This document shows, in pieces, positions 1-7,272 of a stretch of 17,903 nucleotides of DNA. Under the pieces are notes generated by a model. It made no database searches and was not told the DNA's origin. It was given only the letters and a program-made list of their open reading frames with translations. This stretch comes from CAIPVR01 sp049316905 (GTDB lineage Bacteria; Actinomycetota; Acidimicrobiia; Acidimicrobiales; Microtrichaceae): NCBI GenBank assembly GCA_049316905.1, contig JBMOJH010000069.1, positions 1-17,903 on the forward strand. Direction: 5' to 3'. Both the position numbers and the translations under genes were made by a program. Positions within the stretch are counted from its first letter, which is position 1, and each line of letters opens with the position of its first letter.

Positions 1-49
1 GCCGTCCGCCCCGGTGCCGACCGGGGGTCGAGCAGCACTCGGGCCGCGG

Positions 50-1426
50 TCAGCCCGCGGCCGCCCCCGTCGGGGTCCCGGCGTCGGCGCCGCCGCCGCC
101 GACCGCCCCCGGGCCGTCGGAACCCTCCGACCCGTCGGCGTTTTCCGCGTGATGGCCGCCCGCCCGGCCCACGACCTCGATCACGGCGAGGGCCACGAGC
201 GCGGCGATGGCGATCCAGAACACGTTGCCCGCGCTGGGCTGGTTCAACGCCAGGAACCACACGACGGCGATGACCCCCACCGCGATGCGGAGGGCCATCA
301 TGTTGCGGCTGGCCCAGGCGCCGACCGGCCCGAAGTCCGCGCCGCGGGTGTCGGCCTCCGCCCCGGCGGCGCCGAACACGCGGCCGAACCACGCACGGAG
401 GCCCACCGCCGGACGGCTCGGCCCGAGCACCAGCGCCACCAGCAGCACCACCAGGCCCACCACGAGCATGGTCCGGCCGCCGCCGCGCAGGAAGCGGACG
501 ATCGTGTCGAAGAAGGTCTCGTTCGCCGACAGCGAGGCCCCGGGCGGCAGCGCGTTCAGGTAGATCTCCCGGCCGAGCGCGACCAGTGCCAGGAGCGAGA
601 AGCACCCGATCACCCAGCCGGTCGCCGCGTAGACCACCCCCCGCCGACGGACCGGCGCCACGAGGATCCCCACCCCGAGGATGATGAGGGTCAACCACGG
701 CAGCACGGTGGCGAGCCGGTCGAAGAGCTTGAAGGCCGACTGGACCTGTGCGATCTCCTCGGACTGCATCAGGTCGAACTTCACCGGGACCGAGCCCAAC
801 CGGTCGGCGAACGGCACGCCCCGTTCCTGGAGCCGTTTCGAGACCTCCTTCGCCGCGTTGGTCAGGTCGATCTCGACCACGCCCTTGCGGTCCGAGGAGT
901 TGGTCAGGACGTTCACGACCTGTTTCTGGGCCGCGCGGTTCGCGTCGTCCCACAGCTGGGCGAACTGGTCACTGGCCAGGACCCGCGCGATCACCTGGTT
1001 CACCAGGTTCTGCACGCCGGTCGCGATCGGCCCGGCGAGGGGCTGCGCCCGGTCGGGCAGGAGCTGCTTGACCTCGCTCTGGACGTCCACGTTCTCGTTG
1101 AACGCGTCCGACAGCCGCCTGGTGATCCCGGCCTGGATGTCCTTGTCGCGGGCCAGCGGGGCGACCGTCTCCACGTAGCGGTCGCCGTTGGTGATGGTGC
1201 GGTCGAGCCAGACCGCGAGGATCGACACCGGGACCAGCAGGGATCCCAGGACGATCAGGGCGAGGGAGACGAACCAGCGCCCACGGTGGCGCGGCGCCTT
1301 GGGAGCGCCCACCTCCTCGACGAGTTCCTCGTTCTCGTGCCGGAGGCGCTCGACCTCGAGCCGGAGACGCTCGACCTCGTCGTCGGAGGCGGCGTCGGAG
1401 GAGTCGTCGGTTGTTGCGTCGGGCAT
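50..1426 (-). CDS. Multi-pass membrane protein with N-terminal coiled coil
   Basis: The 458-residue product is an integral membrane protein of unknown function. Residues 1-17 are acidic and Ser/Asp-rich. Residues 18-40 form a charged heptad-type coiled coil (VERLRLEVERLRHENEELVEEV). A basic stretch (RHRGR, 46-50) precedes the first membrane helix at about 52-74. Residues 75-235 form a large soluble domain, likely extracytoplasmic, beginning WLDRTITNGDRYVETVAPLA. Five more hydrophobic helices lie at about 240-258, 263-284, 318-335, 377-394 and 400-419, and the tail is low-complexity Gly/Ala. From memory, the WLDR...RYV.TVAPLA region resembles membrane proteins common in Actinobacteria with no assigned role. 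The ATG start is supported by a TANNNT box 7 nt upstream. The csp terminator lies just before this gene, so it is probably transcribed alone. No gene is assigned to the 49 bases beyond its stop. Confidence 0.85.
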   Translation of the reverse strand: MPDATTDDSSDAASDDEVERLRLEVERLRHENEELVEEVGAPKAPRHRGRWFVSLALIVLGSLLVPVSILAVWLDRTITNGDRYVETVAPLARDKDIQAGITRRLSDAFNENVDVQSEVKQLLPDRAQPLAGPIATGVQNLVNQVIARVLASDQFAQLWDDANRAAQKQVVNVLTNSSDRKGVVEIDLTNAAKEVSKRLQERGVPFADRLGSVPVKFDLMQSEEIAQVQSAFKLFDRLATVLPWLTLIILGVGILVAPVRRRGVVYAATGWVIGCFSLLALVALGREIYLNALPPGASLSANETFFDTIVRFLRGGGRTMLVVGLVVLLVALVLGPSRPAVGLRAWFGRVFGAAGAEADTRGADFGPVGAWASRNMMALRIAVGVIAVVWFLALNQPSAGNVFWIAIAALVALAVIEVVGRAGGHHAENADGSEGSDGPGAVGGGGADAGTPTGAAAG

Positions 1427-1433
1427 TCCCCCG

Positions 1434-1439
1434 ACCCTA
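1434..1439 (-). promoter_or_regulatory. Leaderless-type -10 box, membrane protein gene
   Basis: On the minus strand this reads TAGGGT and ends 7 nt before the ATG at 1426, so a transcript would begin at or next to the start codon. A GGGGGA tract lies between box and ATG but is too close to act as a normal ribosome binding site. No convincing -35 hexamer is visible. Confidence 0.55.
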
Positions 1440-1474
1440 CCGACGCGGGCGGGTCAGGTGATCGACCGATGGGG

Positions 1475-1507
1475 GTGACCCGGCCGGCCGTGGGCCGGCC
1501 GGGTCAC
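1475..1507 (-). terminator. Strong hairpin terminator after csp
   Basis: Two perfectly complementary 15-base arms (GTGACCCGGCCGGCC and its reverse complement) enclose a 3-base loop at 1490-1492. The hairpin starts 5 bases beyond the cold-shock stop codon. No T-run follows on the minus strand, which is common for terminators in GC-rich actinobacteria. It would insulate the membrane protein gene from csp read-through. Confidence 0.8.
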
Positions 1508-1512
1508 GCGGA

Positions 1513-1716
1513 TCAGACCGCCCGGACCTTCTGGGCCTCGTCGCCCTTGCGGCCGGGGCCGATCTCGAACTCGACCTTCTGGCCCTCTTCGAGGTTGCGG
1601 TAGCCCGAACCGTCGATCTGGGAGAAGTGGACGAAGATGTCGCCCGCGCCGTCGTCACGGCTGATGAAGCCGTACCCCTTCTCGGAGTTGAAGAACTTCA
1701 CGGTTCCGGTTGCCAC
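1513..1716 (-). CDS. cspA: Cold-shock domain protein
   Basis: The product is a 67-residue single cold-shock domain protein that binds single-stranded RNA or DNA and acts as an RNA chaperone. It starts MATGTVKFFNSEKGYGFI. The RNP1 motif KGYGFI is at residues 14-19 and RNP2 DIFVHF at 26-31. The length is normal for the family. The reading frame stays open to an ATG at 1788, but that extension is not family-like. The GTG at 1716 gives the canonical N-terminus and has an AAGG/GAG purine stretch just upstream. Unlike many neighbours, this gene has no TANNNT box right before its start, so it probably has a leader; cold-shock mRNAs often carry structured 5' leaders. A 15-bp hairpin follows the stop. 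The domain call is secure, but the paralogue symbol is conventional only. Confidence 0.95.
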   Translation of the reverse strand: MATGTVKFFNSEKGYGFISRDDGAGDIFVHFSQIDGSGYRNLEEGQKVEFEIGPGRKGDEAQKVRAV

Positions 1717-1755
1717 TGCCTTGCTCGTTTCTGACCCTTCGGGCCGGTATGCAGA

Positions 1756-1785
1756 AAGGGGTGCCCGCTCGTGCCGGCACCCCTT
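1756..1785 (-). terminator. Hairpin between aminotransferase and csp
   Basis: The 10-bp arms AAGGGGTGCC and GGCACCCCTT flank a 10-base loop (1766-1775). On the minus strand the 3' arm runs into TTTCT, giving the shape of an intrinsic terminator for the aminotransferase gene that ends at 1885. It lies 40-70 nt upstream of the csp start, so it could instead be part of a structured csp leader, depending on where csp transcription begins. Confidence 0.55.
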
Positions 1786-1884
1786 CATGACGTGCTTGCT
1801 CCTGTACGGGCGAACCCGCTGACGACACTGTAACCGATACCCGGTCCGGCGCGTCGGGCGGGGCCCAGGCGCTGCCGTCGCGGC

Positions 1885-3258
1885 TCACACCGTGGCGTGG
1901 CGGTCGGCCACCTCGAGCGCCACGTCGATCGCGGCGAGGCCGGTGCGGAGGTCGTCGGGGGAGATCACCAGCGGCGGGGCCACGTGCGTGCGGTTGAAGT
2001 GCACGAACGGCCACACGCCGCCCGCCTTGCAGGCGTTGGCGAACTCGACCATCGGCGCGGCATCGGGGCCCGACGCGTTGAACGGCACGAGCGGCTCGCG
2101 GGTCGCCCGGTCGCGCACCAGCTCGATCGCGAAGAAGCAGCCGAGGCCCCGCACCTCGCCCACCGACGGGTGCCGCGCCGCGATCGCCTCGAGCTCGGGG
2201 CGGATCACCTCCTCGCCGAGGCGCCGGGCCCGGCCGATGATGTCATCCCGTTCGAACACCTCGATCGACGCCACCGCGGTGGCGCACGCGAGCGGGTGAC
2301 CGCTGTAGGTCAGGCCACCGGGGAACGGCCGATCGTCGAACGTGGCGGCGATCGCGTCGCTGATGATCACCCCGCCGAGCGGCACGTAGCCCGAGTTCAC
2401 GCCCTTGGCGAAGCAGAGCAGGTCGGGCGCCACGTCCCAGTGGTCCACGGCGAACCATTCGCCGATCCGGCCGAAGCCCACCATCACCTCATCCGCGATG
2501 AGCACGATGCCGTGCCGGTCGCACAGCTCGCGCACGCCCGCCAGGTACCCGTCGGGCGGGACCAGCACGCCGTTGGTGCCGACCACGGTCTCCAACACGA
2601 TCGCCGCGATCGTGTGCGCGCCCTCCATCTGGATCACCTGGGCCAGGTGCTCGAGCGCCCGGTCGCGCTCCTCGGCGTCGTCGGCCGAGTGGAAGGCGGA
2701 GCGGTACGTGTAGGGCCCGAAGAAGTGGATGACACCCGGCGCCCCGGGTTCGGACGGCCAGCGCCGCGGTTCACCGGTGAGGGTGATCGCGGCCGCGGTG
2801 GCACCGTGGTAGCTGCGGTACGTGGCCAGGACCTTGTGCCGGCCCGTGTGCAGGCGGGCCATCCGGATCGCGTTCTCGTTGGCCTCGGCCCCGCCGTTGG
2901 TGAAGAACACGCGGTTGAGGCCCTCAGGGGCGTGCTCGACGATCCGACGGGCCGCCTCGGTGCGCACGTCGATCGCGAACGGCGGCGCCGCTGTGCACAG
3001 CACCTCGGCCTGCTCGCGCACCGCGGCGACCAGGTCGGGGTGCTGGTGGCCCAGGTTGAGGTTCACCAGCTGCGAGCCGAAGTCGAGGTAGCGGTTGCCC
3101 TCGTGGTCCCAGAACCACGCCCCCTCGCCGCCGGCGAGGGGCAGCGGCGAGATCTGGGCCTGAGCGGACCACGAGTGGAACACGTACTCGCGGTCGGCCG
3201 CCGTGCTCTGGGCGTTGGTACGGCTCGGGCTGGTCACGGCGTCATCGGTCACGGTCAC
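1885..3258 (-). CDS. Class III PLP aminotransferase (aspartate/taurine aminotransferase-like)
   Basis: The 457-residue product is a fold-type I, class III pyridoxal-phosphate aminotransferase. TNGGAEAN at 120-127 forms part of the phosphate-binding region, and YHG at 150-152 is the aromatic/His motif that packs on the cofactor. D256 in IADEVMVGFGR pairs with the pyridine nitrogen, and K285 in CFAKGVNSGYVPLGG is the predicted Schiff-base lysine. The length is typical. Substrate cannot be read from the sequence. From memory it looks most like actinobacterial proteins annotated as aspartate-aminotransferase-family or taurine-pyruvate aminotransferases, which move amino groups from omega-amino compounds to a keto acid. 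An in-frame extension runs far upstream but opposes the next gene. The GTG at 3258 is chosen because TAGGGT lies exactly 7 nt before it; a second GTG at 3252 is the alternative. It is divergent from the protease gene, with a 99-bp gap. Confidence 0.92.
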   Translation of the reverse strand: MTVTDDAVTSPSRTNAQSTAADREYVFHSWSAQAQISPLPLAGGEGAWFWDHEGNRYLDFGSQLVNLNLGHQHPDLVAAVREQAEVLCTAAPPFAIDVRTEAARRIVEHAPEGLNRVFFTNGGAEANENAIRMARLHTGRHKVLATYRSYHGATAAAITLTGEPRRWPSEPGAPGVIHFFGPYTYRSAFHSADDAEERDRALEHLAQVIQMEGAHTIAAIVLETVVGTNGVLVPPDGYLAGVRELCDRHGIVLIADEVMVGFGRIGEWFAVDHWDVAPDLLCFAKGVNSGYVPLGGVIISDAIAATFDDRPFPGGLTYSGHPLACATAVASIEVFERDDIIGRARRLGEEVIRPELEAIAARHPSVGEVRGLGCFFAIELVRDRATREPLVPFNASGPDAAPMVEFANACKAGGVWPFVHFNRTHVAPPLVISPDDLRTGLAAIDVALEVADRHATV

Positions 3259-3265
3259 GCGGACC

Positions 3266-3271
3266 ACCCTA
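3266..3271 (-). promoter_or_regulatory. Leaderless-type -10 box, aminotransferase
   Basis: On the minus strand this reads TAGGGT and ends 7 nt before the GTG at 3258, the same hexamer and spacing as at 1434-1439. AGGGTGG could also be read as a weak ribosome binding site if a leader exists. Confidence 0.5.
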
Positions 3272-3357
3272 CGCACGGGGCATCCCCCGCTTCCCGTCGC
3301 TCCGGCACCAGTGGGGCGTGAACTCATGTCCGGCCCGGAACCGCCGATACCTACGTC

Positions 3358-4563
3358 GTGCGCAGTCGACCGTCGCCGACCCTCCGGGCGCTGGGGCTCC
3401 TGGTCGCGGTGGTGGCCACCGCGACGGCGTGCACCGCGCCTGCGGCGCCGGCACCGTTGCCGACCACCGTGCCCACGACCGTTCCCAGCGGACCCGCGGT
3501 GATCCGGTTCACGGCCACGCCACCGGGGCCGGCTCCGGCCGTGGTGGCCGTGTCGTGGCAGGTGGCCGGACCCGCCGGCGCGTCGCTGGCCTGTTCGCTC
3601 GACAGCGACGGTGACGGCACCGACGACCTGACCTTCGCCTGCTCGGACGTGGGCGGGCGCGACATCACCGTGCCGTCGCCCACCACCTACTCCGCGCGGC
3701 TCACCGTGTCGGACGGCACCCGGCGCGCTGTGGCCACCACGACCGTGACCGCCACGGTGCCCACCGTCGCCGCCGAGCCGTTCGACATCCAGCTCCGCAA
3801 CCAGACGGCGCTGTCGCCCTCCATGCAGGCCGCCTTCGATGCCGCCGCGCAGCGCTGGGGATCGATCCTCGTGCAGGGCCTCCCGGCCGCGGCGGTGAAC
3901 GTCGCCCCGGGCGCCTGCGGCGCGCCCAACGGAGCGGTCAACCAGACGGTCGACGACCTCGTGATCGACGTGTGGGTCGGCCCCATCGACGGGATCGGGA
4001 ACGTCCTCGGCCAGGCCGGGCCCTGCGCCGTCGGCTCGCAGGACCGCCTGCCGCGGTTCGGCGTGATGCAGTTCGACCAGGCCGACCTCGCCGACCTCGC
4101 GACCGCCGGCCAGCTGAACGACGTGATCCTCCACGAGATGGGACACGTTCTCGGCCTCGGCACCCGCTGGACCGCCAAGGGCGTGATCACGGGCGCGGGC
4201 GGCGCCGACCCCAGGTACGTCGGCCCCCGTGGCATGGCCGAGTACTCGGCGCTCGGCCGCGGCGGAACCGTGCCGGTGGAGGCCGAGGGAGGGGTCGGGA
4301 CGGCCGACAGCCACTGGAGCGAGGCCACGTTCAACAACGAACTCATGACCGGCTTCCTCGACCCGGGGGCGAACCCGCTCAGCCGGATGAGCCTGGCCTC
4401 GATGGCCGATCTCGGCTACCAGGTGGACCTCGGCAGGGCCGACGCGTACGTGCTCCCGGGCACCGCGGCCCTGGTGGCGGCCCGGGCGGCCGCGGCGGCC
4501 GACCCGACCCCGCAGCCGGAGGTCGTGCCGCTCGACCCGGTCGCCGTCGCCCGACAGCGCTGA
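3358..4563 (+). CDS. Leishmanolysin-like (M8) zinc metalloprotease lipoprotein with PKD-like domain
   Basis: The 401-residue product is predicted to be an exported, lipid-anchored protease. The signal sequence (residues 1-24) ends at a probable lipobox cysteine, C25 (ATATAC). A Pro/Thr linker (26-47) leads to a PKD-like beta domain (about 48-135) containing the Asp-rich DSDGDGTDD segment and two cysteines, C79 and C95. The metzincin domain follows. HEMGHVLGLG starts at H259, giving zinc ligands H259 and H263 and catalytic E260. H319 in SHW is the likely third ligand, and M330 in NNELMTG is the Met-turn. A gap of about 56 residues between the HExxH and the third histidine is the hallmark of M8 leishmanolysins rather than M10 or M12. 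The substrate is unknown. The GTG start has only a weak upstream box (GATACC, 3346-3351). A hairpin follows the stop. Confidence 0.85.
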   Translation: MRSRPSPTLRALGLLVAVVATATACTAPAAPAPLPTTVPTTVPSGPAVIRFTATPPGPAPAVVAVSWQVAGPAGASLACSLDSDGDGTDDLTFACSDVGGRDITVPSPTTYSARLTVSDGTRRAVATTTVTATVPTVAAEPFDIQLRNQTALSPSMQAAFDAAAQRWGSILVQGLPAAAVNVAPGACGAPNGAVNQTVDDLVIDVWVGPIDGIGNVLGQAGPCAVGSQDRLPRFGVMQFDQADLADLATAGQLNDVILHEMGHVLGLGTRWTAKGVITGAGGADPRYVGPRGMAEYSALGRGGTVPVEAEGGVGTADSHWSEATFNNELMTGFLDPGANPLSRMSLASMADLGYQVDLGRADAYVLPGTAALVAARAAAAADPTPQPEVVPLDPVAVARQR

Positions 4564-4573
4564 GGTCCCGACG

Positions 4574-4594
4574 GGGGCCACCCGCCTTGGCCCC
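4574..4594 (+). terminator. Possible hairpin terminator after the M8 protease gene
   Basis: The 7-bp arms GGGGCCA and TGGCCCC flank a 7-base loop, 10 bases after the protease stop. There is no T-run. An overlapping alternative hairpin (GCCCC/GGGGC, 4590-4604) is mutually exclusive with it. The whole gap to the next gene is only 59 bp. Confidence 0.4.
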
Positions 4595-4622
4595 GGGCCG
4601 GGGCGTCGGCATCATGGTGCCC

Positions 4623-5816
4623 ATGGCAGACCTCACCGTGGCCGCCCTCCCCTACTACCAGGCCGGGATGGCGCTCGAAGGGTGGTGGAACTCGCGTCAG
4701 GAGTCGCGCCGGGGGCCCGTGCCCGGCGACTACGAGTGGCGCGACACGCTGGCCAGCCTCGGCATGGGCACGTTGAGTCTCTTGGCGCCGTTCGTGACCG
4801 CGCCGCTGGTGCGCCGGCTCGACGCGAAGGGCGGCCGGTGGGGTCGGCTGCTCATCGGCGCCGCCGCCGTGGCCGCGGGCGCCACCCTGGCGGCGGACGC
4901 CGCCGTGCGGGTCGCCGAGCACCGACGTGACGGCGTGCGCCCCGGCGAGGTGCCCGACGGGCCGCCGGCCCCGGAGCCCGTCGGCGCCGACACGCCACGG
5001 GCCCGGTGGGGGCGCCGCCTGCGCCGAGCGGCCGGGTCGGCGGCGGTCACCACGGTCGCATCGGCCACGTTCGCCACCACCGCCACCTGGGCCGCCCACA
5101 CGACGGCGACGAAGCTCTTCCGGCGCCGGGTCCTGCCCGACCTCGGCAACGGCCCACTGGCGTGGACCGTGGCCATGGTCGGCTGGGACTTCATCTACTA
5201 CCTCAACCACCGCCTGATGCACACCACCCGGTTCATGTGGGCGATCCACGTGGTGCACCACTCGAGCGAGCGGTACAACCTGTCGACCGCCCTGCGGCAG
5301 CCGGTGGCCGACCCGCTCGGGCTGTTCGTGCCCTACGGCGTGCTCTCGCTGCTCGGCGTGCGGCCGGAGATCATCCAGCACTCCCGGGCCATCAACCTGA
5401 TGTACCAGTTCTGGATCCACACCGAGGCGATCGACCGCATCGGTCCGTTCGAGAAGTGGTTCAACTCGCCGTCGCACCACCGGGTGCACCACGGCTCCAA
5501 CCGCCGGTACATCGACCGCAACCACGGCGGCATCCTGATCGTGTGGGACAGGCTGCTCGGCACCTTCGAGCCGGAGGACCCCGAGGAGCCGGTGGTCTAC
5601 GGGCTCACCAAGAACCTCGACTCGTTCAGCCCGCTCGTCATCGGCACCCATGAGTACGCCGACATCGCCCGCGACGTCGCCGGCGCGGACAACTGGGCCG
5701 ACCGCCTGCAGTTCGTGTTCCGGGGGCCGGGCTGGGCCTACGAACGTCACCGCCGGGTGGCCGACGAGCAGCTGGACGCGACCGACGTGACGGTGCCCGA
5801 GCCCGTCGGCGTCTAG
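4623..5816 (+). CDS. Fatty acid hydroxylase / sterol desaturase family membrane di-iron enzyme
   Basis: The 397-residue product is predicted to be a membrane-bound di-iron oxygenase that hydroxylates or desaturates a lipid substrate. Hydrophobic segments lie at about 43-64, 74-96, 136-158, 177-195 and 229-246. The family histidine boxes appear in order: HRLMH (196-200), HVVHH (209-213), H266, then HHRVHH (285-290), followed by NHGG (H301). This matches the HxxxH / HxxHH / HxxHH arrangement of PF04116. The N-terminal 170 residues, with a Pro/Gly-rich loop at 104-125, are longer than the core family. Two ATGs are close together (4614 and 4623). The second is preferred because CATCAT, a poor -10 match, sits 7 nt before it; this choice is weak. 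Whether the substrate is a sterol, hopanoid, carotenoid or fatty acid cannot be decided. Its stop overlaps the stop of the opposing DUF2252 gene. Confidence 0.88.
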   Translation: MADLTVAALPYYQAGMALEGWWNSRQESRRGPVPGDYEWRDTLASLGMGTLSLLAPFVTAPLVRRLDAKGGRWGRLLIGAAAVAAGATLAADAAVRVAEHRRDGVRPGEVPDGPPAPEPVGADTPRARWGRRLRRAAGSAAVTTVASATFATTATWAAHTTATKLFRRRVLPDLGNGPLAWTVAMVGWDFIYYLNHRLMHTTRFMWAIHVVHHSSERYNLSTALRQPVADPLGLFVPYGVLSLLGVRPEIIQHSRAINLMYQFWIHTEAIDRIGPFEKWFNSPSHHRVHHGSNRRYIDRNHGGILIVWDRLLGTFEPEDPEEPVVYGLTKNLDSFSPLVIGTHEYADIARDVAGADNWADRLQFVFRGPGWAYERHRRVADEQLDATDVTVPEPVGV

Positions 5817-7210
5817 CCGGCGGGCCCCTCGGCCACCGCGATGCGGCCGGAGTCGGCGGCCGCGCGGAACGCGGCGTAGTCGGCCTCGACCGTGTCGGCG
5901 TAGGCGACCGAGAACTTCGTGAGCGCCCGCTCGAAGGTGTCCTTGTTGCCGAGGTAGGCCGAGATGGCGATCCGGTCGCCGGCGCGCGCGTGCGCCCGGG
6001 CGAGCGTCCAGGCACAGAGGGCGAGGTAGCTCCGGGCTGTCCCGATCCGGGCGGTGTCGAGGTCGAACGAGCCCTTCATGTCGCGGAACTGCCGGAAGTA
6101 GTAGTCGTGGCCACCGACGGACCCCCACCCGAGGAACGCATCGGAAGCCGCCTGCATGAGCCGCTGGCCCTCCACCACCCGCCGCCCGTGCGGGGTGATC
6201 GCCGTGACGTCGACGTACGGGGCGAGGACGGACCGGTTCGCCTCCTTCACCTGGAAGAAGAAGAGATCGTCCGGGTCGCGGCCCTCCGCGAGTGCGATCA
6301 GGCACCGCGTGCCGACGCTGCCCACGCCGACGACCTTCACCGCCACGTCGAGCAGCTGGTAGCCACCGACGAGGTACTGCAGGTCGGGCGGGATCGACTC
6401 CAGGTACTCGCCGAACGCGATCGTGATGTGTCCGTGGACCTGGCGGAGGCGATCAACTCCGAACTCGTCGTCGAGCCGCTCGATGAGGGGCGGCGCGTCC
6501 TTGATCCGACGGCGGCCGTTCACCACCTCGGTGAACTTGGCCACGGCCTTGTTCACGTCGTTGGCCCGGGCCTTCTCGATCACCTTCGTGGTGCGCCGCA
6601 GCTGCTTCTCGTCCGAGATGGCGCCGAGGATCATGTCGTCGGTGAGGCGCGCGTACCAGACGTCGAGGCGGCCCTGCTGGGCGAACTGCGCCATGGCCAT
6701 CCGGTAGACCGCGCCCACGGTGGCGACCATCTCCTGCTCGGCCTCGGGGCCCCAACCGTGGTCACGGGCGAGCAGCACCGCACTGACCGCGAGCCGCTTC
6801 AGGTCCCACTCCCACGGTCCGGGCAACGTCTCGTCGAAGTCGTTGAGGTCGAACACCAGGGCCCGCTCGGGGCTGCCGAACACGCCGAAGTTCGCGAGGT
6901 GCGCGTCACCGCAGGACTGCACGAACAACCCCGAGACGGGGGTGTGGACGAGGTCGCCGGCCATGATCGCCGCACTCCCCCGGTAGAAGGTGAAGGGGCT
7001 CACGAGCATCCGCTGGTGGCGGATCGGTACGAGATGCTGAACCCGGTCGGCGTTCTGCGCCTCCAGGATCGCCACCGGGTCCGCTCGGTCGGCCGGCATC
7101 TCCCACGCCGAGTGCGACTTGCGCGGGACCTCGGCCCGGCGGGCGCGGCCCCAGGCGGCGCGGGCCTCGGCCGACGGGTGGTCCTCTGGGATGTCGGCGG
7201 AGCGGATCAC
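5813..7210 (-). CDS. DUF2252 family protein
   Basis: The 465-residue product belongs to the DUF2252 family (PF10009), common in Actinobacteria and without an established function. Hallmarks are FTFYRGSA (about 73-80), GDAHLANFG (101-109), DLNDFDET (121-128), WDLKRLA (135-141), VKVVGVGSVGTRC and FFQVKEA in the middle, and KGSFDLD near the C-terminal third. The GDAHLANFG and DLNDFDET motifs resemble the HxDxxxxN and DxD elements of aminoglycoside-phosphotransferase/kinase-like folds; a kinase-like activity is only an inference. It is probably cytoplasmic, with no signal peptide or membrane segment. The frame extends to 7246, but the GTG at 7210 is preferred because TAGGAT lies 7 nt upstream and the extension has no family character. 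The gene is head-to-head with a small NYN/PIN-like gene and tail-to-tail, with a 4-bp overlap, with the hydroxylase gene. Confidence 0.9.
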   Translation of the reverse strand: MIRSADIPEDHPSAEARAAWGRARRAEVPRKSHSAWEMPADRADPVAILEAQNADRVQHLVPIRHQRMLVSPFTFYRGSAAIMAGDLVHTPVSGLFVQSCGDAHLANFGVFGSPERALVFDLNDFDETLPGPWEWDLKRLAVSAVLLARDHGWGPEAEQEMVATVGAVYRMAMAQFAQQGRLDVWYARLTDDMILGAISDEKQLRRTTKVIEKARANDVNKAVAKFTEVVNGRRRIKDAPPLIERLDDEFGVDRLRQVHGHITIAFGEYLESIPPDLQYLVGGYQLLDVAVKVVGVGSVGTRCLIALAEGRDPDDLFFFQVKEANRSVLAPYVDVTAITPHGRRVVEGQRLMQAASDAFLGWGSVGGHDYYFRQFRDMKGSFDLDTARIGTARSYLALCAWTLARAHARAGDRIAISAYLGNKDTFERALTKFSVAYADTVEADYAAFRAAADSGRIAVAEGPAG

Positions 7211-7217
7211 GGCAGGG

Positions 7218-7223
7218 ATCCTA
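7218..7223 (-). promoter_or_regulatory. Leaderless-type -10 box, DUF2252 gene
   Basis: On the minus strand this reads TAGGAT, the best -10 match in the window, and ends 7 nt before the GTG at 7210. A short palindrome (CCGGTCACCGG, 7229-7239) lies in the spacer region upstream. Confidence 0.6.
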
Positions 7224-7258
7224 CGGGTCCGGTCACCGGGCTCCACCGGTGCCGCGAC

Positions 7259-7264
7259 TACCGT
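7259..7264 (+). promoter_or_regulatory. Leaderless-type -10 box, NYN/PIN-like gene
   Basis: TACCGT ends 8 nt before the ATG at 7273. The two outward promoters of this divergent pair fit within only 62 bp. Confidence 0.55.
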
Positions 7265-7272
7265 CGCCGCAC

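Noticed and set aside
1315..1385. Repeated GACGCTCGACCTCG-like units
   Set aside because: The repetition is explained by the coding sequence of the coiled-coil heptads (VERLRLEVERLR) rather than by a DNA repeat element.
3259..4581. N-terminal extension of the aminotransferase frame across the M8 protease gene
   Set aside because: The extension is low-complexity Gly/Arg/His and antisense to the protease. The family N-terminus and the TAGGGT box both fit a start at 3258.
4590..4604. GCCCC/GGGGC hairpin as a second terminator
   Set aside because: It overlaps and excludes the longer stem at 4574-4594 and has only 5-bp arms.
3972..4622. N-terminal extension of the hydroxylase frame into the protease gene
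   Set aside because: It is a frame-shifted shadow of the protease coding sequence, Arg/Pro-rich and without hydrophobic segments.
4416..6305. 629-codon minus-strand open frame across the hydroxylase and DUF2252 genes
   Set aside because: It is a shadow of two recognisable genes and has no motif of its own.
7229..7239. 11-bp palindrome CCGGTCACCGG in the DUF2252/NYN gap
   Set aside because: Its arms are only 5 bp of pure G/C-type sequence, common by chance at this composition. It is noted in the promoter entry but not claimed as an operator.
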